Shown: piece by piece, positions 1 to 6,645 of the stretch
How positions within the stretch are numbered: the first letter of the stretch is position 1
Layout: the number at the start of each line of letters is the position of its first letter
Source of the DNA: Phycisphaerae bacterium
Lineage (GTDB): Bacteria; Planctomycetota; Phycisphaerae; UBA1845; Fen-1342
Assembly (NCBI GenBank): GCA_022072445.1
Contig: JAJVHV010000036.1
Location: 1-35,183 of the forward strand
Reading direction: 5' to 3'
Length of the DNA stretch: 35,183 bases
Position numbers and translations under genes: made by a program
The notes under the pieces: model-generated
Told to the model about the DNA's origin: nothing
Databases searched by the model: none
The model's input: the letters and a program-made list of their open reading frames with translations, nothing else

Positions 1-2
1 CA

Positions 3-1001
3 GCCGCGCGTGCCGGTGATGGGCATCGCGCCGCCGCCGCGGTCGCCGCGCCGCCCGTGCACACGGGTCCGGTGCCGGCGGCGCCGGCGGTGCGCAAGCT
101 GGCGCGGGAGATGAGCGTCGACATCAATCTTGTGAGCGGGAGCGGCCCGAGCGGCCGAATCCTGCGCGAAGACGTCGAGCGTTTTTCGCTCGGGCATCGT
201 GGGGCTGCGCCCGCAGCCCGCGGTGAGAGCGCGCCCGGCGCCGCCGGCGGCGCCGAGATCGCGCTGCCGCCGGCCGATCTACCCGATTTCTCCCAGTGGG
301 GCCCGGTCCGCCGCGTTCAGGCGTCGCAGATTCGCAAGACCATCGCGCGGCAGATGGTCCGCTCGTGGCTCAGCGTGACGCGCGTCACGCACAGCGACGT
401 GGCCGACATCACCGAGGTCGAGGCCAATCGCAAGCGGCTGAACGAGCAGCTCAAGGAGGGTCAGCCGAAGATGACGATGACGGCCATCGTGCTGAAGGCC
501 GTCGCCGCCGCGCTGCGCGAGCACGCGATCTTCAATTGCAGCTTCGACGCCGCCGCCGGCGAGATCATCTACAAGGACTACATTCACATCGGCGTCGCCG
601 TCGATACGCCGCGCGGCCTTGTCGTGCCGGTCATACGCGACGTCGACCGGAAAACGCTGCCCGAAGTGGCCGCGGCACTCAACGACGTGGCCGCCCGCAC
701 GCGCGAGTCGAAATTCGAGATCGCCGACCTTCGCGGCGGAACGTTCACGGTGACGAACGTAGGGGCGCTCGGCGGCACCGGATCGACGCCGATGGTCAAT
801 TTTCCCGAGGTCGCGATTCTGGCGTTGGGAAAGGCTTCGCTTCAGCCGGCGGTGCGCAACGGCCAGATCGTGCCGCGGTTTCTGCTGCCCCTGGCACTCT
901 CGTTCGACCATCGCGTCGTCGACGGGGCCGACGCCGCCCGCTTCACGCGCGACGTCATCGAGATGCTCGAAAACCCGCTGCGGCTGATCAGCTTCGCCTG
1001 A
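3..1001 (+). CDS. 2-oxoacid dehydrogenase E2 acyltransferase, 5'-truncated by the window edge
   Basis: This is the dihydrolipoamide acyltransferase (E2) core of a pyruvate or branched-chain 2-oxoacid dehydrogenase complex, which transfers the acyl group from lipoyl-lysine to CoA in the cytoplasm. The frame is open to the first base of the window through an Ala/Pro-rich linker, so the N-terminus, including any lipoyl domain, lies upstream. The peripheral E3/E1-binding domain starts at about base 87 (PAVRKLAREM, then SGPSGRILREDV). After a second Ala-rich linker comes the catalytic domain, with the active-site motif HRVVDG near base 910 and a typical C-terminus (MLENPLRLI). It converges on selD, 26 bp away. 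The family is clear. The substrate (pyruvate or branched-chain acids) cannot be decided from this fragment. Confidence 0.93.
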   Translation, partial: AARAGDGHRAAAAVAAPPVHTGPVPAAPAVRKLAREMSVDINLVSGSGPSGRILREDVERFSLGHRGAAPAARGESAPGAAGGAEIALPPADLPDFSQWGPVRRVQASQIRKTIARQMVRSWLSVTRVTHSDVADITEVEANRKRLNEQLKEGQPKMTMTAIVLKAVAAALREHAIFNCSFDAAAGEIIYKDYIHIGVAVDTPRGLVVPVIRDVDRKTLPEVAAALNDVAARTRESKFEIADLRGGTFTVTNVGALGGTGSTPMVNFPEVAILALGKASLQPAVRNGQIVPRFLLPLALSFDHRVVDGADAARFTRDVIEMLENPLRLISFA

Positions 1002-1027
1002 GAACGGTCCGCAGGCGGCGCGGTCCG

Positions 1028-2080
1028 CTATGGAACGATGCGCACCCGCGCCGCTTGATCCGCCCCGATCTCGCCGATGACCGCCGCGCAGCTCGCGCCG
1101 CGCGCCGCGAGCTCCCGGCACAGCGCGTCGGCCCGCTCGCCGGCGACGCTCAACAGCAGCCCGCCCGAGGTCTGCGCGTCGAGCATGACGCCGGCGAGCG
1201 CTTCCTCGACCTCCGCGTCGATCAGCAACGCCTCTCCCAGATAGGTCTGCGCGCCGTGCGCCACGCGTGTCAGCACGCCGCCGCGCGCCAGCTCCAGCGT
1301 GCGGGCCATCAGCGGAACGCGGGCCGCGTGCAGCGTGATGGCGACGTGGCTGGCGGCGGCGATTTCCGCCGCGTGACCCACCAGCCCAAAGCCCGTTACG
1401 TCGGTGCAGGCATTCACGCCGACCGCCAGCGCGGCGTCGCGCGCCGCCTGGTTCAGCGCGGTCATGACCGCCACCGCTTCGCGCAGCTCCTCGGCGGCGA
1501 TCAGGCCCTTTTTAGCCGCCGTGGTCAGCACGCCGCTGCCCAGCGGCTTGGTGAGCACCAGCACGTCGCCGGGGCGAGCGCCGGCGTTGGTCAGGATTCG
1601 TCGTGGATGGACGCGGCCCGTCACGGCCAGTCCGTACTTGACCTCCGCGTCGCGCACGCTGTGCCCGCCGACGATCACCGCCCCCGCCGCGTGCACCACG
1701 TCCGCGCCGCCGCGCAGAATCTCGACCAGCACCTCGTAGGGCAGCTCCTTGTCGGGGAATCCGACGATGTTGAGCGCCGTCAGCGGCTCGCCGCCCATCG
1801 CGTACACGTCGGACAGGGCGTTGGCCGCGGCAATTCGCCCGAAATCAAACGGATCGTCCACCAGCGGCGGGAAAAAGTCGGTCGTCTGAACCAGCGCCAG
1901 CTCGTCGGAAATGCGAAACACCCCCGCGTCGTCGAACGTCTCCGTTCCGACGAGCAGGTCCGGGTGTCGCTCGGGAGTGAGCTGGCGCAGCACGTGCGCC
2001 ATGCCGGCTTGCGGCAGCTTGCCCGCTCAGCCGGCGCACGAGGCGTAGTCGGTCAGCCTCTTTTTTCGCGACTCGTTCAC
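1028..2080 (-). CDS. selD: Selenide, water dikinase (selenophosphate synthetase), selenocysteine-containing
   Basis: SelD makes selenophosphate from selenide and ATP, the selenium donor for tRNA-Sec and selenouridine. An ordinary gene call would start at the ATG at 2002 and give 324 aa. That form lacks the N-terminal catalytic motif. Reading further upstream in the same frame gives TDYASCAG, then UGA at 2027-2029, then AGKLPQAG, which matches the family motif in which Cys or Sec precedes the catalytic Lys. UGA therefore most likely encodes Sec (residue 18), with Lys21 following. The start is placed at GTG 2078-2080, preceded by AGGA and giving an N-terminus like NESRKKRLTDY; the product is 350 aa. 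Other family marks are QTTDFFPP, the ANALSDVYAMGG segment and VGGHSV. It converges on the E2 gene. The cell should also carry selA, selB and selC. Confidence 0.93.
2002..2016 (-). promoter_or_regulatory. Candidate bacterial SECIS hairpin
   Basis: Eleven nucleotides after the UGA, the mRNA can form a perfect 5-bp stem (UGCCG with CGGCA) around a 5-nt loop CAAGC. The position just downstream of the Sec codon is right for a SelB-binding bSECIS. The stem is short and the loop starts a little closer to the UGA than most, so the exact fold is uncertain. The misleading ATG at 2002 begins at the last base of this hairpin. Confidence 0.4.
2027..2029 (-). other. In-frame UGA read as selenocysteine in selD
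   Basis: The UGA sits exactly where SelD proteins carry catalytic Cys or Sec, between CAG and AGK. The frame is open on both sides, and the conserved TDYASCAG lies upstream. This is recoding rather than a true stop, unless the gene has decayed. Confidence 0.88.
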
Positions 2081-2120
2081 GTGGAGGTCCTGAAAAACCC
2101 GCGCGGCGGCCGTCGCCGTA

Positions 2121-3257
2121 TCACGGCGCGCTGGCCGGCGCGCTTGCCGGTGCGGAAGTCGGCCCGGGCGGTGGCATGCCTTCGTCCTCGTCGGGAATCG
2201 TCACGCCATAGATCACGATATCCGCCGCCCCGCGGTCCTCGCGGCGAAAGGCGAGATTGGCGTCTTCGGCGGCGCGGTAGGTGATGCTCCGCACGCGATC
2301 GTGCGGGCGACGTTTGCGAATGAACTGCTGCGTCGCCCCGTTCCGCTCGACGTGGAAGCAGCCCACGACGAGCATGACGCGTTCCTGCGGATGCAGCCGG
2401 CGATATCGAACCAACGAATCCGACATCGTGTTATCCCACAGAAGCTGCGCGCGGTAGCCGCGCTCCAGCCGGGCTTCGGCATCGTCTCCTGGCGCGCCCG
2501 CCGCCGCGCTTGCCGGCGCCGAGGCCGGCGCGCTGGCGGGCGAAGGCCCGACGCCTGCGTGAGTCTTCATCACTTCCGCGAATCGCTCGCGATACCCGCC
2601 CGCGACATAGCGGAACTGGCTCGGAACCAGCCCGCGGTCGGCGGTGCCGAGCGTCTCGCGGAACGCGTCGTAATCGCCGCCTGCCGACCGGAAGGCGCGC
2701 AGCATCCGCCGCGGCGCGTTTGCTGCAATAACCGGAATCGCCCCCGCGCGACAATACTCGATCAGCGGCCGGTGCGCCAGCAGATAAGCCTGGTTCTGTC
2801 GCGCGGCCTTTCGAAATTCGCCCTCACTCACGCGACCGGCAAGATACGCGTCGAGCGTCGTCTGAGTGTCGGTCTCGAAGAACTCCATCGCCAATGCGAC
2901 CGGCCGGTCGTGCTGCGCCAGCCCATGCAGAAGCTGAGCCTCGATCTGGTTGCAGATCGCGTTCGAATGCTGCTCGCCGAACAGCACCACGTCGGCGGCG
3001 CTGCACCGCGCCACTACCGCCGCAAACGACAGCGGCGCACCGGTACGGCCGTCGTACGCGGCGAACTGCCGGAAGAGCGCCGCGTTTCCGCCCGCCTCGC
3101 GCCACAGCGTCGGCCGCGCCACTCCCTGGCAGCCGGCGCTGCCGCCCGCTGCCGCGGCCAGCAGGAGTGCGAACGCGGCCTGCGACCCCCTGCGCGGGCG
3201 CGCCGCACGCGCAAGATTCGAAGAACGACGGGAAGTTACGCGAATGTGTCGGGCCAT
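2121..3257 (-). CDS. ChaN/Tiki-family (haem-binding uptake) lipoprotein
   Basis: This is a predicted exported lipoprotein of the ChaN-like, Tiki-superfamily group (DUF399). Members bind haem or act as metal-dependent hydrolases; the substrate here is unknown. A basic N-terminus is followed by a hydrophobic stretch (AAFALLLAAAAGG) and a lipobox-like SAGC with the Cys near residue 43. Family marks are LFGEQHSNAICNQIEAQLL (about residues 92-110), AMEFFETDTQ, the QNQAYLLAHRPLIEYCR segment with IPVIAANAPRR, and VVGCFHVERNGA near residue 295. Two low-complexity Ser-Ala-Pro-Ala runs are present, one internal and one at the C-terminus. The ATG at 3257 lies inside the end of surE (22-bp overlap), which suggests translational coupling. 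The n-region is long, so a later start remains possible. Confidence 0.85.
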   Translation of the reverse strand: MARHIRVTSRRSSNLARAARPRRGSQAAFALLLAAAAGGSAGCQGVARPTLWREAGGNAALFRQFAAYDGRTGAPLSFAAVVARCSAADVVLFGEQHSNAICNQIEAQLLHGLAQHDRPVALAMEFFETDTQTTLDAYLAGRVSEGEFRKAARQNQAYLLAHRPLIEYCRAGAIPVIAANAPRRMLRAFRSAGGDYDAFRETLGTADRGLVPSQFRYVAGGYRERFAEVMKTHAGVGPSPASAPASAPASAAAGAPGDDAEARLERGYRAQLLWDNTMSDSLVRYRRLHPQERVMLVVGCFHVERNGATQQFIRKRRPHDRVRSITYRAAEDANLAFRREDRGAADIVIYGVTIPDEDEGMPPPGPTSAPASAPASAP

Positions 3258-4012
3258 GGGATTTCCGCAGTGCGCGCCATCGCGGCGCGGTCGGTCATGT
3301 CAAAACGCAGCGGCGTCACGGTGACAAAGCCGGATTTCATCGCGTGATAATCGCTGTCCGGCTCCTGGTCGGCCTTCGGAAAGCGGCCGTCCAGCCAATA
3401 GACCGTCCCGCCCCGCGCGTCCGTCTGTTTGTAGTAATACTCTTCCATCGTCAGCGTCGCCTGCGGGCAGACGCGCAGCCCGCGCGGCGGACCCGCGTCC
3501 AGCGCCGGAATGTTCACGTTCAGGCACGCGCCGCGCGGCGGCTTGCCGGCGATGTACGCGTCGAAAATACGCCGCGCGATGGCGCCCGCCCGGTGAAAAT
3601 CCAGCTCTTCCGAGAGCTCCAGCGAGAATGCGATCGATGGCACGCCGAAAAACGCCCCCTCGACCGCGCCGGCCACCGTGCCGCTGTAAAGCACGTTGAT
3701 CGCCGTGTTGGCCCCCGCGTTGATCCCGCTCACCACCACGTCCGGCCGGGCCTCCAGCAGCTCGTGCATCGCCAGCTTCACGCAGTCCGCCGGCCGTCCG
3801 TCCACGCTCCAGCCGTAGAACACGTTGTTCACGTGCACGCGGTGGACGTAGATCGGCGTCTTGACCGAGATCGCGTGGCCGACCGCCGACTGCGTCGTCT
3901 CGGGCGCCACGACTTCCACCTCGCCCGCGCCGCGCAGCGCCACGTACATGGCTTCGATTCCCGGCGCCATGATGCCGTCGTCATTCACCAGCAGGATCCG
4001 CATCGGTGGCAT
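3236..4012 (-). CDS. surE: 5'/3'-nucleotidase SurE
   Basis: SurE is a cytosolic metal-dependent nucleoside-monophosphate phosphatase linked to stress and stationary phase. The protein is 258 aa, normal for the family. The signature MRILLVNDDGI, with its metal-binding Asp pair, is at the N-terminus. Further marks are APETTQSAVGHAIS, VDGRPADCVKLA, and VVSGINAGANTAINVLYSGTV. The open frame starts at MPP; the fourth codon (ATG at 4003) fits the family start better, and no strong ribosome-binding site separates the two. It is the first gene of a two-gene minus-strand operon with the ChaN-like lipoprotein. It diverges from the zinc-ribbon gene at 4072, with less than 100 bp between starts for both promoters. 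Confidence 0.95.
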   Translation of the reverse strand: MPPMRILLVNDDGIMAPGIEAMYVALRGAGEVEVVAPETTQSAVGHAISVKTPIYVHRVHVNNVFYGWSVDGRPADCVKLAMHELLEARPDVVVSGINAGANTAINVLYSGTVAGAVEGAFFGVPSIAFSLELSEELDFHRAGAIARRIFDAYIAGKPPRGACLNVNIPALDAGPPRGLRVCPQATLTMEEYYYKQTDARGGTVYWLDGRFPKADQEPDSDYHAMKSGFVTVTPLRFDMTDRAAMARTAEIPWPDTFA

Positions 4013-4071
4013 TGTAGCGGGGAATGTCGGCGACTATAAATGCCGCGCCACACGGGTCCGGAGGTCGTGAA

Positions 4072-4791
4072 GTGCCGAGCGATCCTTATTGCGGCAACTG
4101 CGGCTATTCCCTGGTCGGCCTGACCGAATCCAGCAAGTGCCCCGAGTGCGGTAAGCCGCTCGTCGAGGTCCTGCAGCGCGGACGACCGTTCTTTCGCGGC
4201 GGCCGGCGCTTCCGCAGCGAACTGCACGTCTTCGGTCTGCCGCTCGTTGACGTCGCGCTCGGGCCGCATGGCGATGAGCTGACCGGTAAGGCCCGCGGCA
4301 TCATCGCCGTCGGCGACTCCGCCCGCGGCTGGCTGGCCATCGGCGGCCGCGCCGTCGGATTCATCGCCATCGGCGGCGTGGCCATCGGTTTCGTCTCGAT
4401 CGGCGGCCTGGCGATCGGATTGCTCACCGCTTTGGGCGGCGGCGCCATCGGTGGACTCTGCTGGGGCGGCGGAAGCGTCGGCGCGGTCGCGCACGGCGGC
4501 GGTGCGCTCGGATTCGTCGCCGAGGGAGGCGGCGCGGTCGGATACTACGCCCGCGGCGGCGGAGCCTACGGCCGGCACGTCATCAGCATGCAAACCGGCC
4601 AACGCGATCCCGACGCGACCGTGTTCTTCATGGACTGGCAATGGCTGGTCGGCGCCGGGCCGCGCGGCTCCGTCGCCGACATGACGACCTTCGTCGGCTG
4701 GATTCTGACGGTCGACTTCGCCCTGGCGCTGCTTCTGTCGCTCGTCGTGACGCTCCGCCTCTGGCCGCAGCGCGCCAGCCGGTCCGGCTGA
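4072..4791 (+). CDS. Zinc-ribbon protein with iterated Gly-Ala-Ile-Gly repeats
   Basis: No named family is recognised with confidence. A 239-aa protein begins with a zinc ribbon (YCGNCGYSLVGL...CPECGKP, residues about 6-33). A central region from about residue 80 to 170 is built of a short repeat of the form GG-x-A-(I/V)-G-F. The repeat then turns more polar and Gly-rich (GGGALGFVAEGGGAVG). One hydrophobic helix lies near the C-terminus (FVGWILTVDFALALLLSLVV) followed by a basic tail. The start is GTG 4072, seven bases after a perfect GGAGG at 4060-4064; the longer open frame from ATG 4024 lacks such a site. The same zinc-ribbon signature occurs in the membrane protein at 13722-14588. The regular repeats suggest a stacked or membrane-associated structure; function unknown. 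Confidence 0.75.
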   Translation: MPSDPYCGNCGYSLVGLTESSKCPECGKPLVEVLQRGRPFFRGGRRFRSELHVFGLPLVDVALGPHGDELTGKARGIIAVGDSARGWLAIGGRAVGFIAIGGVAIGFVSIGGLAIGLLTALGGGAIGGLCWGGGSVGAVAHGGGALGFVAEGGGAVGYYARGGGAYGRHVISMQTGQRDPDATVFFMDWQWLVGAGPRGSVADMTTFVGWILTVDFALALLLSLVVTLRLWPQRASRSG

Positions 4792-4890
4792 TCGCGTCGC
4801 GCGCCGGGCGTCTCGTTGCTCCAGGTCCGGTTGGGCGGAGTCGTCAATGTGGGACGGAGCCGTCAGGCTGGGGCGGAGTCGTCCGGGTGG

Positions 4891-4909
4891 GGCGGGTCTC
4901 CAACCCGCC
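4891..4909. terminator. GC-rich hairpin between convergent genes
   Basis: Perfect 7-bp arms GGCGGGT and ACCCGCC enclose a 5-nt loop. The hairpin lies between the end of the plus-strand zinc-ribbon gene and the end of the minus-strand antitoxin gene. There is no T-run, so it may be a bidirectional pause or Rho-assisted terminator. The preceding 60 bases contain short direct repeats of GGCGGAGTCGTC, so it may instead be part of a dispersed repeat. Confidence 0.4.
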
Positions 4910-4925
4910 GCCGTATTGCCTCTCC

Positions 4926-5264
4926 TCACGCCGGCGTCAGCCGGATGTCCAGACGCTGCCCAAGTGCGGCCGCGATGCGTTGGAGCATCGTGAGCGAGTG
5001 CCCGTTGTACTCAGCGTCCTCAAGGCGTGCGATGACAGGCTGTTTTGTGCCGACACGCTCTGCAAGCTCGGCCTGCGTGAGGCCGGCCTTTTGCCGTGCG
5101 TCGTAGAGCATCTCCGCGACCTTCGCGTTGATGGTCGCGTCCGCAATCATCTGGCGGAGCTTCTCATCGCCTCCGGTGATGCGGTCGATGATGTGCAGGG
5201 CGTTCGCAGTGCGACGCCTACCCGACCGGCTCGGTGTACGTGTGCTTCTTCGGGTCTTTTTCAT
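4926..5264 (-). CDS. HigA-type XRE antitoxin
   Basis: This is a 112-aa helix-turn-helix protein of the HigA-like antitoxin group. It should bind the adjacent toxin and repress the shared promoter. After a basic N-terminus comes NAKVAEMLYDARQKAGLT, then the HTH (QAELAERVGTKQPVIARLEDAEY, about residues 72-94) and the typical HSLTMLQRIAAALG segment. It is the downstream gene of a toxin-first pair, overlapping the toxin by 47 bp in another frame. That order is usual for higBA and supports coupled translation. The pair lies between housekeeping genes and the repeat-bracketed ATPase cassette. Confidence 0.88.
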   Translation of the reverse strand: MKKTRRSTRTPSRSGRRRTANALHIIDRITGGDEKLRQMIADATINAKVAEMLYDARQKAGLTQAELAERVGTKQPVIARLEDAEYNGHSLTMLQRIAAALGQRLDIRLTPA

Positions 5265-5601
5265 AGAGCCTTCGCCTCTGAATCGCTCGCTCGATGTCGA
5301 TGGCCGGCACCACGTCTTCTTTCGTCAGGGCGTGAGCGAGAATCGCCACGTTCTGCCCATGAAAGAAATACAGGATGCGGTAGTTCACGCGGCCTCGCTT
5401 CGCTCGAAGCTCGTAAATCTTGTCCCGCAAATAGTCGGCCGTCGGCCGCCTCAGTGCATGTCCTTCATCGGCCAGCCGCCTTATCGCGGCAACGCAATTC
5501 GCGTAGGCTACCTGGTCACGCGAACGCAGCTCCTCAAGCCAACGCACGACCGGAGCCTCGCCCGGCCTATCCTGATAGAAGAACACCGTCGTACGAGGCA
5601 C
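5218..5601 (-). CDS. HigB-type (phage Gp49-like, RelE-superfamily) toxin
   Basis: The 127-aa protein belongs to the Gp49-like/HigB group of RelE-fold toxins, which are expected to cleave mRNA on the ribosome. Marks are the N-terminal PVVRWLEELRSRDQ, a central helix with RRPTADYLRDKIYELRAKRGRVNYRILYFFHGQNV (about residues 52-86), and the characteristic AILAHALTKED end of the core. The basic residues and Tyr of YELRAKRGRVNYR occupy the usual catalytic region. Its 3' end contains the start of the antitoxin gene. No operator was identified upstream. The region from 5602 to 5704 is A/T-richer and probably holds the promoter. Confidence 0.87.
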   Translation of the reverse strand: MPRTTVFFYQDRPGEAPVVRWLEELRSRDQVAYANCVAAIRRLADEGHALRRPTADYLRDKIYELRAKRGRVNYRILYFFHGQNVAILAHALTKEDVVPAIDIERAIQRRRLYEKDPKKHTYTEPVG

Positions 5602-5704
5602 CGCGGCACTCCTGAATTATAACAATATTGCTATGGCGGGTCAAGCCGACCCTGCGGCGTGTTTATCGCACGTCGGCGGCATGGGCAAGCGAGGGCGTCG
5701 CCCA

Positions 5705-5779
5705 AAGGCCGTCGTCGTCGGGTTCTCGCCCCATCGAGGCCGGCAGGCCCTCGGAACCCGACCCGCACAGCCGGGCGGC
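5705..5779. repeat. Direct repeat copy A flanking the ATPase cassette
   Basis: This 75-bp segment recurs almost exactly at 9367-9442. The first 56 bases differ at three positions, and the last ~20 align with an indel. Within it, GTCGGGTTC (5717-5725) pairs with GAACCCGAC (5754-5762), and inner GGCC arms pair around GGCA (5738-5749), so it can form a nested hairpin. It lies just past the 3' end of the ImmA/IrrE gene. The remainder of the 200-bp gap up to the toxin start shows no gene. Confidence 0.85.
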
Positions 5780-5801
5780 TGGATTCAACCATCCGAGCAG
5801 G

Positions 5802-6563
5802 CTAACGGATGTCGGGCTTGTCCGGCCGAAGCACGCTGAGCCCGAAGAACTGGAAGAGACGGTTCGCAACGTCGAGCCGGATGTTCTCACGCGTCCCGTT
5901 CAGGAAACGATTCAGTGCCGATTGGTCCACGCCGGCACGAAGCGATATCTGATTGACGCTAAGGCCACTGGCCTTCGCTGCAAGGCGGATGTGCTCGGCA
6001 ATGCCGACGGCTCGGCGGGGTTCGACGGTCTTCCGCCGAGCCGCTCTGCGGTGCCTCGCTCCCTTGCCATAATCGACCAACTCGACACGTCCCTGCCGGA
6101 GAGCCTCAAGCGTAGCGTGAGCAAGCTGCGGCCGCGACCATTCCAAAGCCTCACGGTCCAGCTTTGATGCCTTGCCCAGCCGCACTGCCTTGTCGATGCA
6201 GTAGGCGACGTACTTTCGTGCCCTATCCGTCTCCCTCTTCGGAACAGCTACGCCATGCCGACGAAGAGCGTCATGTGCATAGAGTTCCGCTTCCAACTCC
6301 CGGCGGTGCGACGGCTTTGAGCCGACATGATTAAGAGCGATGTGGGCACACTCGTGGGCGAGGATGTACAAACGTCGCCGGGTTGTCGGGTCGGGACAGG
6401 TGACGTGTTGCCTTTTCGGCCAAGCACGTCCTCGAAGCCCGCTGGTGTGAAACTCCCATGTCTGGCAACCGGCCTCTTTCAGGATTGCGAGGCCGATTTC
6501 GCGAAATCGCTCGGCTGCATCCCTCCTGGCTTGTTCAAGTTCGACGGCGTTTCTTTCCCTCAC
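5802..6563 (-). CDS. ImmA/IrrE-type zinc metallopeptidase with C-terminal XRE HTH
   Basis: This is a predicted cytosolic peptidase of the ImmA/IrrE (COG2856) group. Known members cleave partner repressors in response to DNA damage or mobile-element cues. The 253-aa protein has the zinc site HECAH (about residues 70-74, in YILAHECAHIALNH) and a downstream acidic helix RRELEAELYAHDAL that supplies the expected third ligand. An XRE-type HTH lies at about residues 190-235 (AAKASGLSVNQISLRAGVDQSALNRFLNG). Peptidase first and HTH last is the reverse of the order I regard as common. The start is GTG at 6563 without a clear Shine-Dalgarno site, so it is uncertain. It is the last gene of a three-gene cassette behind the SMC-like ATPase, 82 bp away. 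It may be effector, regulator or both. Confidence 0.85.
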   Translation of the reverse strand: MRERNAVELEQARRDAAERFREIGLAILKEAGCQTWEFHTSGLRGRAWPKRQHVTCPDPTTRRRLYILAHECAHIALNHVGSKPSHRRELEAELYAHDALRRHGVAVPKRETDRARKYVAYCIDKAVRLGKASKLDREALEWSRPQLAHATLEALRQGRVELVDYGKGARHRRAARRKTVEPRRAVGIAEHIRLAAKASGLSVNQISLRAGVDQSALNRFLNGTRENIRLDVANRLFQFFGLSVLRPDKPDIR

Positions 6564-6573
6564 ACAGTCACAT

Positions 6574-6589
6574 TAGGCCAAACGGCCTA
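6574..6589. promoter_or_regulatory. Palindrome, candidate HTH operator
   Basis: TAGGCC and GGCCTA face each other across AAAC in the 82-bp gap between the ATPase stop and the peptidase start, ending 11 bases before the GTG. There is no T-run, which argues against an intrinsic terminator. The peptidase carries an XRE domain, so autoregulation here is plausible, but this is inference. Confidence 0.4.
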
Positions 6590-6645
6590 GGATTGTCAAG
6601 CTAGCTCTTCTACCCTTCGCGAAGAGGCTCAAAACCTAGTCGCGT

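Noticed and set aside
1028-2002. SelD starting at ATG 2002
   Set aside because: It would lack the catalytic Sec/Lys motif; upstream sequence in frame supplies it through UGA.
296-2284. Very long Arg-rich open frame across E2 and selD
   Set aside because: It is the shadow of high-G+C genes on both strands, with no domain and the wrong composition.
5705-5779. Integron attC site
   Set aside because: A hairpin is present, but the conserved GTTRRRY and RYYYAAC ends are not found and no integrase is in the window.
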